DNA from: Anoplopoma fimbria
Lineage: Eukaryota; Chordata; Actinopteri; Perciformes; Anoplopomatidae
Reading direction: 5' to 3'
Assembly: GCF_027596085.1 (NCBI RefSeq)
Contig: NC_072467.1
Span: forward strand, 27,005,734-27,069,733
DNA: 64,000 nucleotides
In this document: positions 12,321 through 24,380 of the stretch, in pieces
Layout: every line of letters begins with the position of its first letter
How positions within the stretch are numbered: position 1 is the first letter of the stretch
Program-made: the position numbers and the translations under genes
Notes under the pieces: model-generated
The model's database searches: none
Told to the model about the DNA's origin: nothing
What the model saw: only the letters and a program-made list of their open reading frames with translations

Positions 12321-12649
12321 TGCGTAGAGACATATTTGTCTCTTGACATAAAAGTTGTATATTCATTTGTTGATTCCACTAGAATGTGTCCTGCACTGGG
12401 GCACAGCTCCTAACACGTTCACAATCATCATGCTTTCTCTTTCTAGAGCTATCAATTGTTTTCACCATCAGCTCTATTTTAAGAACGCTTTGACCCCTGA
12501 CCTCTGTACTGTTGATCAGATATAACAATGCGGGTTCAGACACCCCAGCAAGTACACAATCCTTTAAACTTTCCATCATTCTGTACGGGAAAACTTTCCA
12601 AACAAACTGTCACGTGATAAAAAACTACTTTGAATGATTCTCACCTGAT

Positions 12650-12728
12650 AAATGTGTCAGTGTTGGAGTCATAAGACGAAGCAGCAGCAGCAGCACTGTG
12701 TTTGTTTCATGGCTGAACTGCTCCGTCA
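12650..12728 (-). promoter_or_regulatory. asb15 copy 1 putative 5' UTR exon and start region
   Basis: On the minus strand a GCTGCTGCTGCTGC-bearing segment ends in TTTATCAG followed by a GTGAGAATC donor, which suits a non-coding first exon spliced to the acceptor at about 11580. It contains a short upstream open frame (start near 12710, 13 codons, ending in a stop before the donor). The upstream edge abuts a CA microsatellite. No TATA box was seen. The transcription start is inferred, not shown. Confidence 0.5.
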
Positions 12729-12752
12729 CCGACACACACACACACACACACA

Positions 12753-12793
<41 letters not shown>
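12729..12793 (+). repeat. (CA)n microsatellite, interrupted
   Basis: CA dinucleotides with one interruption (ACATCAC) immediately upstream of the putative asb15 copy 1 first exon. Confidence 0.9.
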
Positions 12794-12796
<3 letters not shown>

Positions 12797-14485
12797 CACC
12801 AGGCTATTCATAGGCGCCACCTGTTCCAGTGTATTTAACATGCAGGCCGTTCCACAGCACACTAATGGAGTGTAATGTGACTCTGCACACATTTTCCACA
12901 GCTAATGACAAACAATAATGGAGCGGTCCGTTGTTTGAATATTTATTGTGTCATTATGATCCGACGTGTGCTCAAACAAGTCGATGAGGACCTGCTGCAG
13001 TACTGTGGAGGCTTCAAGGGTGAAATGACTCTTGACCTTTTCTCCACCTGCTGATGACCTTTGACCCCCTTGCTTAGCATTTAGATGGTACAACTGTCGG
13101 ATGGAAATTTTCACTTTCAATCCAAATAGCATACCATTACATTTTAAAAATGTAATTAGTGCTGCAGGAAAAACACAGATTTATTTTTCTTTATTTTACA
13201 GTGAAAAAATATCATTACAGCACATGTGACTGAATCTTTCTTTAAAAATCATATTTTAGTTATTACTCACTTTTTTGTTTTTGTTTTAGTAAAATGTCAA
13301 ATCAGGACCATTTATATCTCTCTCTCACACCAGTGGTCATTGCTAAAGGGCTAACTTTGGTATTATTTTACCTATTTTGTGTCTACAACATTTTTTTTAA
13401 ATTTGTCCAATATTAAAAGAGAGCGCTGCAGCCGCTAAAAAGGTTGTTTTTGCCACTGACATGCTCAGATTATTATTATAAGTGTGTGACAACATTATTT
13501 AAAGAACCCTACAGAGAAACAAAACATTCTTTACCTTTTCTCTTGACTCGTCTGTTTGTTATTGTGCGTCTCGCTCTGGGAAGTCTCGTTCGAAAATTTT
13601 ACGATGCATCCGCATTGTTGAAATCATCGAAAACATTTAGCCATGACATTGAATATCTTTGAGATAACAATAAGCTACACTTTTTGTTCTCCAAAACAAA
13701 CTTTTGTGAACACTTCTCTCTCTGACTGTCAGTCACTCGTTTCCATCGTTGTCTTCCGAGAACAAGTCACATGACACAATAACAAAATGAAAGCTCAATA
13801 AAAAGGTTTTATTTCTCTTTAGGGTGCATTCCATAATGTTGTCAGACACGGCCTGTTGGTGGCAGAAACAAGTACTTTATGTACATTGACGCTGAAGAGT
13901 TGCCCTGAGAGATAACATTTACAACCTGTTTTGTAGCTGCAGCCTTCTCCTTCAATACTGGTCTAATTAAAAAAAAGCATTATTGTCCCCATTAGTCACT
14001 TATACACAAAAACATACGAAAATAGGATCCAGGTTGAAAAATACCAAAGTTACCCTTTTTTTTCTCATCTAAGAATACATTTCCCATCAGCCCTGTTGCT
14101 TGCTGCCCCTTTCCTTCACAAACAAAATACACAAATGATTTTCTCATCAGTTGTTCCTTCCTTTCTCCATCTGCCAACAGCAGAAACAATCAAAAGTGTG
14201 TGACCAGTGTGTAATGATTTTCATGTAAGTCTGTGTCAAGGAGAGAAATCTTGCAGAAGTATCATGAACACAAGTGTTACGCACTAAAATGGGTCCAAAA
14301 TGTGAAAATGATGACAGGAAAGTAGATTTAAGTTGCTGTAAATAAGGCGAAAAGAAAATGTTAAAAATACTTAAAAAATGTATCCAACAAAAAAGTTTGT
14401 TTGTTCTGCATCGTACTTATAAAAACCCAAAAATACAAAGATTAAATAACGATAGGGTGTCTTGCTGAGAAAATCCACATTATGT
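12794..14485. other. intergenic spacer between the two asb15 copies
   Basis: About 1.7 kb separates the copy 1 first exon from the copy 2 stop codon. It should contain the 3' UTR of copy 2. A minus-strand AATAAA near 13811-13816 is a plausible polyadenylation signal. No additional exon was recognised. Confidence 0.5.
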
Positions 14486-17400
14486 TCATATGGTGCGTTC
14501 AGGGTCTTGGCTGTAGAGGTCGAGCTCCTGGTACAGCAGGAAGCTCTTCAGTCTGGGAGGGAAAACGTCCGAGTTCATGATTTCGGGGTTGTTGAGTCTC
14601 TTCAGGGTCAAACGCCTCCTGATATCCAGTCTGCAGAGGTGCCTGAGGGAGCGAGGACTGTCTGGAGAGCAAGGTCCAGAAAAACAAGTTTACTTCATGC
14701 ATTCATACTGTTATAAAACACAGAACGATAAAGAGGGTAAGAAAATGACAGACTTTGTGCAGATTAGAGACGAGACTAAAAGGCCTACATTGCTGCTGGT
14801 GCCCCCTTGAGGCTGCAGTGTTCATTACAGCCACAATGGTAGCATTTTGGACGGGTCAAGTAAATAAATAAATAATTCTGATCTATTCTAAGAGTCTTAG
14901 TTTGTCCTGAGGGGGCAATTATAATCATAATCTAAAGGAGTCATCCTCTGGAGAGCATGAAAATGATGAGGACATTTAATGAAAAAAAAAGTGTCACACA
15001 CAATCCTGACCATTTTTACTACAATTTCCATATTGCCTTATATTATCTTTAATATGTAAAACAAGCCATTCAGAAGAGATATACTTTTGATAAAATGCAA
15101 CTTTGTTTATGCATGTGTTAAATACTTAAAATGCAACCAAATAAATTAATTTAGGAGGAGTTTACAGGCTATCTCATTCTTTTTATCACCTCTAATTGGT
15201 TGAACAAACGAATGCAGGCTAGCCTTTCATATTAGATTACAGTTTAAAAGCAGGCAACAATTATTAGAACAATATGAACATTTAAACTCCCTCATGTGGC
15301 TCAGAATTGTTCTGCAGATATGAATAAAATGTATTTGGTGACCATGATATAAGCTCCTGCTTCCCACCTGTGGGTCCCAGACCCAGTCGTTGGGAATAAC
15401 CAGCAATAAATTCAACCTCCAAGCAACTATTATCAATATTTTTATAATAACAATGTGTTTAATGTCAATGTGAAAGCGGTCTCTGGTTGTGATAAACCTC
15501 CAGAGATTCATCAGCTAAATCTGCCAGCTCCTCTGGGATTTCAGGAGCTTTATAGCGGCTTTCAGCTCATTGTTTAGTTCTGGTTCTCAACAGTTCTGGT
15601 TCTCCCTCATGAATCATGAATCATGAATCATGAATCAAAACTCACTGAAGATGTCACATATCTCGGGCCACTCTCTCTGTTTCTCCAGGAGCAGTCTGAG
15701 TTTGGAGCAGATTTGGATGTGGCCGACGTAGTCCAGCAGAGTCCGGAACACGCTCCCGGACAGATGCATGATGCAGCAGAGGCTCATGAACTCACAGAAC
15801 TGGAGAGAGGACGTACATTCAGCAGGTTATAGGTGTAGTCTGCGCATGTGCATTGTTTTTACTGTCAAAGGAAAACCTCTGTTAACATATCGTTAACAGC
15901 AATGAGCTTAGGGGTAAGAAGCTACTCCTAAAAGATTTTTATTTCTTAACACTAACAAACAGACACTAAGTTATTTGGTGAAGATGATTTAACATGAGTC
16001 TGTATTATTTTTAGCTCTGGATAAAGTGAATAAACGTGATGTCTCCAAGGTAATGCTCATCTTAACCCCGCAGTTTTTTACTACTGCTGACATATTAGAT
16101 CTGTTCTGATAAAGTTCTGCTGGGTGATCATGTTTGTTTCTTCTGCAAAATTTTCATCATCATCGATCATATTTCAGCGTCTCATAACCAGTAAAACGTC
16201 CATGGCTTCCGATTTAACAGCATTTTTTTCGCCTTCACCATCTTGGATTACGGCCCTCGCCATGTTGTTTTTTTTGCAACCGATAAACTGAAGTTATATT
16301 TGGACTGAGGAGGAGTGGCATAGAGGCACTGTATACGTCTCTTGTAAAGACTTGTCAATCTCAAGGTGGCCCCGCCCTAAAGCATCCCCTGCTTTATGGT
16401 CTGTTTGACTCTAAATGGAGCATCATTTACTAAATGAACATCATGCTGTATTGAAGAAGACTTGAAACTAGAGATTGAGACCATAAACTCATGTTTACAA
16501 TGTTTACTGAGGGAATAAATCAAGAGAGAAGTAGAGTCATTTTCTCATAGACTTCTATACAACCAGAGGAGTCGCCCCCTGGTGGACAGGAGAGAGAATG
16601 CAAGTATAAGGAACTTCAACATCTGCTTCAATTATCAGAATATTAGGTAGAATAGTATATCTTCCAACTGTGATGGTAGGTGGATTTCGTTAACATTGGA
16701 CAGGACCAGGCCAGCTATTTCTACCTGTTTCCTGCGTTTGTGATAAGCTAAGCTAAGCTAACTGGCTGCCAGCTGTAGCCTTTTATTAAACAGATATCAG
16801 TGATAATAATCTTTGAATCTAACGTTCCACCAGAAAGCAGATAATATCAAGCTTTAAGGAAAACAGAAGAAACCGAGGTAACAGCAGTCACTCACTGGTA
16901 TTTTCCCCTCCACCTCATTCGGAGCATCAGAGGCGTCGTCGTGGTGACAGTGAAAGCACCTCTCCACCTTGTAGCCGTTGTTGAGCAGCAGCCTCATCAT
17001 CACCTCGTCCTTCAGGCAGTACTGCAGCGCCGTGGGAAACACCGTGTCGCTCACCACTGTGAACAAACAGTTCACGTCCGCCTCAGCTGCCAGCAGCAGC
17101 TTCACGATCTCGTAGTGCCCCGACCTGACGGCCACCAGGAGGCAGCGCAGCGGGTCCAGGTCTGTCTTGGCCCCGGCCGCCAGAAGGATCTTGGTGCATT
17201 CCACGTCCCCGTTGGAGACGGCGAAGTACAAGGCGCTCCTCCTCATGTCCCGGTAGTTTTCAGAGTTTCTGGTGTTCATGCGATAGTTGACGTCGAAGCC
17301 GCAGGCCAACAGGAGCTTCAGGCAGCCGCTCTGGCCTCCCTCTGCCGCCGAGTGGACCGGGCTCTGACCCGCCTCTTTGATGGCCTTCTTGGTGGACAAA

Positions 17401-20400
17401 GGTATCAGCATCTTCAAGACACTGTGGGAAAAGAAAACATTGGTTCAATCATTTCACGCTTCAATAAGTCCCGCCCCTCGAAAGCAGACTGGCTGATCAT
17501 AGCGTAGCATCGTCAGACCAGGGTAGGAAAACTATCCTTCTCTGCTCCACAGATTCTCATCAATGGTTTTAGATGATCTTCATGTTCAGTCCGGTTTAGT
17601 GGATTAGGAGCTTGTGGTGGTTAAACGTTGTGTAACAGTAATACTCGTTACCCGGAGAGGTTGGAGGACGATATACATTTCTACCTAAAAACAAGGCGGC
17701 AACCTCCGGTTCTGAGAAGTAAGGCCAATGTTGAAGTGCCTTAAAGCTGTATTCTCTCTAGTGTCCATCAGGGGGCGACTCCTCTGGTTGTATAGAAGTC
17801 TATGAGAAAATGACTCTACTTCTCTCTTGATTTATTCCCTCAGTAAACATTGTAAACATGAGTTTATGGTCTCAATCTCTAGTTTCAAGTCTTCTTCAAT
17901 ACAGCATGATGTTCATTTAGTAAATGATGCTCCATTTAGAGTCAAACAGACCATAAAGCAGGGGATTCTTTAGGGTGGCTTATTGTGATTGACAGGTTGC
18001 TACCGCCACTAGATCCGTATACGGCATCTCTACTTCCCTCTTCCGCATTCCAACTATAATAACTTCTGTTCATTGGTTGCGATAAAAACAACATGATGAC
18101 AGCCGTAGTCCCAGATGGTGCCGAACTAACGGCTTCATTACGGCAGTCCACAAATCAATGGGTGATGTCATGATGACTAAGTGCATTAGCTGTTTGTGAC
18201 TATGTACTTTTATTAACACTTCTGATGGACTATAAACTGGTTTTGCAGACAGTCATCAGATGAATGCATGCCTCACGTGCTCACTCATAGTGTCCGGCGT
18301 ACGCCGCCTTGTGGATGGGCAGGTGTCCGGTGGCGCTGGGCAGGTTGGGGTCGGCTCCATTGTCCAGAAGCAGCTGGATGCAGGCGGTGTTTCCTGATCC
18401 GGCCGCGTCCAGCAGGACACTTTCTCCATTACAGGCCTGGGAGTTCACTCTGCTACCTGAGCAGGAGGAGAGAGACACAACAAGAGAAGGATTGGACCTT
18501 TGCACCAAGACACCTGGTATCATATATTCTCACCAGTCTCTTAACCCGCTCTCTCATCTTCAGACTGACCAAAGTTCAGCAGAATCTCAGCGACGTGGAA
18601 GTGCCCGAGCTCTGCAGCCACGGCGAGCGGCGTCACCCCCGACATGTCCCTCTGGTTGACCCGCCCGCCGTTCCTCAGGAGCAGCATCAGGACGTCCACG
18701 TCGCCGACCTTGGCCGCCTCGTGCATCGCCGTCCTCTTCTTCTGGCAGACCTGATCCACCCAGGCGTTGTGAGCCAGCAGCATGGACGTCATCTCATAAG
18801 AGCCGGCCTTCGCCGCTGCAAGGTGAGGAAAAAGGTGCAATAAGTGTCTATTATCTCATCATTTTAATGTAAGGATAGTTTTATAATATACATTTAATTC
18901 ATCATGAATAGGTCAATCTGGTGAATTAAGATTAAAGACTCATAACTTGGTGAAATAGAACCAATATAACCTGTAAGGGCAGATATTACTGAGGTAAAGG
19001 TTCTGTGAGGCTGTACGCAAAATGACAGTGCTAACATACTGATGTTCAGCAGGCATAACGTAACCATATTTTTGAGGAAAAGTCAAGGGTTAGCAGATTA
19101 GCATTCCAACATTTATAGTTGTTTGTTGCCAATGATTGGATAGCAACCTTTTCCCCAAAAGGACGTGCACGTGCAAAGTCTCCAGTCGCAAGATAGATTT
19201 TCTAAATCTTGAAAACTAGTGTTGAAACCAGACAGCAACCTCAGGTTCTGCCAAATGCCAAGCATCTTAAAACCTGCATTCTCTCTCCTGTCCACCAGGG
19301 GGCGACTCCTCTGGTTGTATAGAAGTCTATGAGAAAATGACTCTACTTCTCTCTTGATTTATTCCCTCAGTAAACATTGTAAACATGAGTTTATGGTCTC
19401 AATCTCTAGTTTCAAGTCTTCTTCAATGCAGCATGATGTTCATTTAATAACTAATACGTCATTTTTAGCTACATGGTGCCAGAAAAAACTGCCTACCCAA
19501 CCTTTAAACAGAATGTTAAATTCTCTTCTTGTTAAATTTTATTTTTTTGCGGTGCATTCTCTGGGTTTTTCTTCTAAAAGGACTTTGACATTTTGGTCTA
19601 TTTTGCTTCCTTGACATGTTTCTTCAAGACTAGTGGAAAGAAAATAATCAAAACAACATTTAGGTGTTTATTTTACTACTTTATCCAGTTCTTTCTGTTG
19701 ATTTCCTCTAAATTCACTTAAAGTTTCTATTTGCATATTTAAACATACAACTTCAGGAACATTGTTATCTAAAAAACAAGCGCAGGATTTCCATTTTATA
19801 CAGAAACTTTGCTTACTTTCTTTTAAAGCTGCACTTATTTATTTTTTATGTTTACAATGAATCATATGACAATAGGTAATGTAAAAGGTGTTCTTTGTTT
19901 GTTTGTTCGTATCTTAGCTCTTAGTTTTTTCTGTCATTTTAAGGCATATTTTTCTGTATTTTACGGCATATTTTGTCTGTATTTTATGGCATATTTTTCT
20001 GTATTTTATGGCATATTTGTTCTGCATTTTTCAGGACAAACTTCCCTACTAATTGTTAAGATGTTTGAATGACAAAGAGATATCCCTCCAAGTTTTTATG
20101 CATCCATCACTGCCTCTTTGGGCCTTTAGTCTTGTTGACCTCCACCCTCTTTGGCGTTACCCAGCAGCAGCGGCGACTCGTTGCAGCCGTTGGTGTTGTG
20201 CGGCGAGGCGCCGTGCTCCAGCAGGCTCTTCACGTTCTGTGCCAGTCCGGCTTTCACAGCCAGCGTCAGCGGCGTCTCACCTCCGGCGGCCGTCCTCTCC
20301 TCCAGGCTGAGCCCCTGAGCCGCCACTGACACAAAACACAAAACACAAAACACGAGAACATTCCTGGAGGTCAGCTGTGGTCGACCTGGCAGGTTGACCT

Positions 20401-22309
20401 CCAGGCTCACAGGTTTGTTTTCAGAGATGACTGGTGGTCATCAGCTGGCAGTCAGCTTTATTTCTCAGTGAGGTATTCTGTGGATTAATGTTATTTCAGG
20501 CAGCCGTTATTCCCATGATGCCACCAGTCCTGTATTGGACCTGATGTGACCTGAGGCTTCCCTTGTCATCTTTTTGTTATTTATTGGTGTCGAATCCAGC
20601 GGTTTAAAGGTGGGCGGAGGATGCATTTTTGTCTGTTGCATCTGACCAAAACATAAACTTTCAGGGGATTAAAACTAATCTGTGTGCTAATATTTGACTT
20701 TGTGAAAAAATTTCCATTTCCCAGGTTTTAAGCCTCTTTTAGCTCCTTTGTTTTGGTTTTACAGCACATTTACTGTTTGGTTCAACCTCATTGGTTCCAG
20801 ACAGCTATTTTAGTATTCTTGTTCTGCTGCTTTAAAGTCCGGCTAAAGTAAAAATGTAGCTTTAAAGCGCTGAAATACACTTAAATTATATATACTTAGT
20901 ACACTTCCACATTCACATCATTAATGTACTAAAAGTGCAATTTCTGATGTACTAAAGGATACTCATTATATATCAATATTGCTGCTTAAGATATACTGAA
21001 AACATGTAAGTGTACTTGACTGTACTATTTTGATTTTAAAATATTAAGCTTGAACATAATTAAGTACATCTCTTCTTTCACTAACTTTCTTTTTAGACAT
21101 GTACTTTTTTACTCAAAGTATATTTAAATACACTTTCCAGATTATCACCTAACTATAAATACACAAAATCAAATGTATTTCTATTGTAGTCAAAATGTGG
21201 AATAAATACATTTATATAAATATAATTGATTAGAAACTGGAATGACTTTCAGATTCACATTCAATATAATTTAAAAACACAGTTAGAAAAAGGGTTTTTA
21301 AAAATAACTGACGAGTATAAGGAATTGTGTCTTAGTGTATCTAACACTAAATATTTACTGTTAGTACAGAATGTATAGAATTAATCATGAGTATACTAAG
21401 TACACTTAAATTAAGTCTACCTCAATGTACAATTTTAAAACTGTAATATATTTACTTTAATGTACTTTTTAAACCTGAAATATGTTTACTTCATTGTACT
21501 TTTATCAAAAGCTCTTAACTGATAAAACAATTAAAACATTGTTGCTATGAATTTACCTTTTGTTTTGCTTTTCCGATAGTCCGTCACAAAGTCATACCTT
21601 TATATTTATATTTCTATCATATTTTTTAATAACAAAAGAAATGTTCTTACATCTCAAGACGGTCTGCAGAACCTCCAGGACCGGCTGGGACGCGGCCCGA
21701 TGGAGGGGAAGCCAGCCACGACTGTCCGACTCCCTGAAGGCGAAGGTGTGCCTCAGCATCCCCCTGAGCATCAGGACCTCACCTGGTCACCGTGGCAACG
21801 AGATAAAAACATCCAGGGGGTTTTCAGAGAAAGTCAAAACAATGAGGAACATTCAGGACTCACTAGAGCTGGGAAAATGTTTTTTTTACTTTTTCCCCCT
21901 TTTCTGCGAATCAACAGTTTCTGCTCCTCCTCCTCCTCCTCCTCCTCCTCCTCCTCCCATTTCTGTATCTTTTTTATTTATGGGATGTATATTTATCACC
22001 AGCAAACAGACCAAAATACAGTATTTCCTGTCCAACCCACCTTGCTCAATGGCTGCCAGGACTCTCAAATTTTCATCCGTCGCTGCTTCTAAACTAACAG
22101 TCAGGAGCAGAAGAAGCACAGGGCAGTCAGCTGGGTTTGATCACATTGACACGTTTTTTTATATTATTTAGAGAAAGGGATAGAGTTTGGATGTGGCTTC
22201 CATACCTTGCTGCAGATTTCAGAAAGGCATCTTGACAGGAGTCATGGATACTGAGCTGGATGATGTAGTCACTGAGCTCCTCTTCACCATATTCTTCATA
22301 AGTGTTCAT
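14486..22309 (-). CDS. asb15: asb15 paralogue, copy 2 (ankyrin repeat and SOCS box protein)
   Basis: Second complete ASB15-type gene, in tandem and on the same strand as copy 1. Coding exons: 22309-22206, 22093-22041, 21782-21651, 20325-20161, 18815-18570, 18456-18285, 17421-16896, 15799-15646, 14661-14486, joining in phase to about 575 residues. Four internal exons (132, 246, 172 and 154 nt) have exactly the lengths seen in copy 1, so the pair arose by whole-gene duplication. The N terminus is [20 protein letters not shown]. Ankyrin repeats include [45 protein letters not shown] and [11 protein letters not shown]. The SOCS box keeps the canonical BC-box Cys ([10 protein letters not shown]) and has [12 protein letters not shown] as cullin-5 box. 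Apart from one exon segment, the protein differs from copy 1 at about half of positions. It is the better candidate for a conventional elongin/cullin-5 adaptor. Confidence 0.9.
16195..16610 (-). repeat. interspersed repeat family A copy, reverse, asb15 copy 2 intron
   Basis: Reverse-orientation copy with the distal CACCATCTTGGATTACGGCC part, the GACTTGTCAATCTCAAGG part, the core, and the GTCGCCCCCTGGTGGACAGG end. It lies just beyond the 3' end of asb15 copy 2's largest exon (16896-17421). Confidence 0.8.
16665..16850 (+). repeat. fish repeat family B fragment (GCTAAGCTAAGCTAA)
   Basis: Contains GGTGGATTTCGTTAACATTG, then a TTTCCTGCGTTTGTGATAAG segment and GCTAAGCTAAGCTAACTGGC. Related fragments lie near 41110-41240, 51765-51935 and 61485-61590. 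This is a common teleost interspersed repeat whose class I cannot name from sequence alone. Confidence 0.6.
17695..18180 (+). repeat. interspersed repeat family A, longest copy
   Basis: Most complete copy, about 490 bp. It starts GGCGGCAACCTCCGGTTCTG and ends near AATGGGTGATGTCATGATGA. No long terminal inverted repeats or poly-A tail were seen, so class is undecided (MITE or SINE-derived). With the reverse copy at 16195-16610 it flanks one asb15 exon. Confidence 0.8.
19205..19460 (+). repeat. interspersed repeat family A, truncated copy
   Basis: Has the CAACCTCAGGTTCTG start, CTGTCCACCAGGGGGCGACT and the core, then breaks off after GATGTTCATTTAATAA. It lies in the asb15 copy 2 intron between the exons at 18815 and 20161. 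Confidence 0.75.
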
Positions 22310-22414
22310 CACTCTGCAGGGAGGAGACACACGATAAACACGGATTCATAAACAACATTTCAAGTTGTGGTTTTGAATTTCTGAGCACATTAACTACGAA
22401 TCTATTATTTTTAA

Positions 22415-22510
22415 AGCTACTGCAAGAAACTGTTATTGCGTGCTGATTTTGGCGGTCCCTGTGGACAAAAGTGGTAGTGTTTCAGAGTCCCTTTAGAAAA
22501 CATCTCATTT
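22415..22510 (-). repeat. short interspersed repeat (GGCGGTCCCTGTGGACAAAA)
   Basis: The segment TTTTGGCGGTCCCTGTGGAC, then AAAAGTGGTAGTGTTTCAGA, reappears in reverse complement near 31095-31190 inside iqub intron 4, so it is a dispersed repeat and not an exon. Confidence 0.6.
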
Positions 22511-24313
22511 TACTGCAGCAGGGTCTGACAGTCTGCCCCGCTCAGTCCTGGTTGTCTCCTTTCCCTCAAGCGGGTCCAGCAATACGGCCTGGGTCTCGTT
22601 TATCCTTTAAGGTCATATGTTCATTTGAGACAGTTTCATAACCAGTTAAAAGTTCCTCACAGTAACTTAAAAGTACATTCATTTATATTTCTGTCCACTT
22701 GGGGGCGGCAGAACAAGCTGAAAACAAAACATCTGACATATTACGGCCTCATAAGTTAGCTGTGGCTAACATGTTAGCAAACTGCTGCCACAGAGCAACA
22801 TGATCATCCAGTTGCAAAAGTGTTTGTGTCCACACAGTCACTGTCACTCTCCTTTTAGCTTTATTTTGGTCTCCACCTACTTTGGAGAAAAATACCTTGT
22901 TATAAGCAGCTAATAGTAGCTGCTTTCTCCACCAGCTTGTCTCTAACTGTGTCTGCTGTTTGCTGCCGAACCAGCAAAACTAGGAGCTAAAAGAGAATTA
23001 ATAAGCATTAGAAATAGTATTATCGTCCCTGGACATTGTTGATTAAACACTTGATGTTCTGCAGCTGTCTAGGTTTGTTGGTTTTCACTTTACTGTCCAC
23101 AATCTCTGATAAAGCACAATGTATGTTGAATTTCTTTATTTAACGTCTGTTGTCTGAAGTTGAAAATGTTCAAACATGATGATTTTCTGCCATATCAATT
23201 TAGATTTTTTATTTCCTGCATTTCTCAGACAGATTTTCTCGATCTGCATGCAGTTGGAATAACAGACAAACCAACGAATAATTGCCTTAAAATAGGACTG
23301 TGGAGTTGAATCAACACACCATTTGGAACAGTTTCAAGAAAGAAAAAAATGTAAAGGTTAATTTTAGTTCTGCAATTTTCCTCCCCTGATCGTTTGGCGG
23401 GAGCTTTCATGGAAATTGTTTCTAATAATAGAGAGAATCTAGGTGGTGTTAATGTGATACACTTCCTATTAAATCATTCAAATAATTTCTAGTTCACCGG
23501 AGGGGGCTTTCACTCAGAGCACAGCAGGTCAGCTGAGCAGGCAAATATGTGAAACGTGTCCATAGGCAAGAAAACAAGTCAACATATATGAAGAATTTAG
23601 TGTCAGATTAGTGAAGAATAGATGTTTTCTTCATTTTGTTTCCAATAATTAGAACCAAATTACAACGTTCTTTCAAAGAAACTTTTATAGGAAATTATTC
23701 TGACATTACAAACTTTTGTAGATTACTTAAGGCGAGACACTTTTAATTTTGAAATTTGGGGCTATTTTGCTTCCATAAAATGTATTTTATCAGACCAATG
23801 GAAAGAAAATACCCAAAATACACATGCAGGTGTTTATTTTAATACTTTGTCTATTTATGTTTGTAGATTTCTCCTTAATTCCCCAAAAGTTACCATTAGA
23901 TAATGCCTCATTATGCATAGTTAAACATAACATTTCAGAAAACTTGTAATACAAAAAACAATAGTCTTAATGTTAGTAATTAACTGGGGAAGTTTCATGG
24001 TGATATATATTAGTTATACATTTTTTACCCCATTTACCTGTATTGTCTTCTCTTCCATTCACTTAGAGGAAACATGATTTACCAGCCAATGCAATAAAAA
24101 AAACACCACAGTAGACATTTAAACATGTAGCATGCATTGCAGACCTGCAGGTGTTCATGTTATTATGTCCCGCCCCCTTTTGCAGAACATAAAGAATATC
24201 AAACAAATGCAAAACAAATTCAACCGACCGTCTCCCGGCAACAGAAATCCTAACTCTGACACAAACATCTGCTTAAAGTCAAATACCTGCAGATGAACCC
24301 CAAAGACTCTCAC

Positions 24314-24380
24314 CTGTGAGGTGTGATACTCTGACAGCTCTCGCTCTGCACCAGCAGCACGGACTGCTTTTATATTTAGG
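24314..24380 (-). promoter_or_regulatory. asb15 copy 2 core promoter and 5' UTR exon (MEF2/TATA composite)
   Basis: On the minus strand CTAAATATAAAAG contains CTAAATATAA, which fits the MEF2 consensus YTAWWWWTAR, overlapping TATAAAAG as a TATA box (plus 24367-24379). About 30 bp downstream a short leader leads into ..CCTCACAG and a GTGAGAGTC donor at 24313, suiting a non-coding first exon spliced to the ATG exon at 22313. A MEF2 site fits ASB15's known muscle expression. The motif is seen; promoter activity is inferred. Confidence 0.6.

Noticed and set aside
16941..17507. 188-codon plus-strand open frame, also 8207-8545
   Set aside because: Antisense shadow of the GC-rich asb15 ankyrin exon, present in both copies for that reason.
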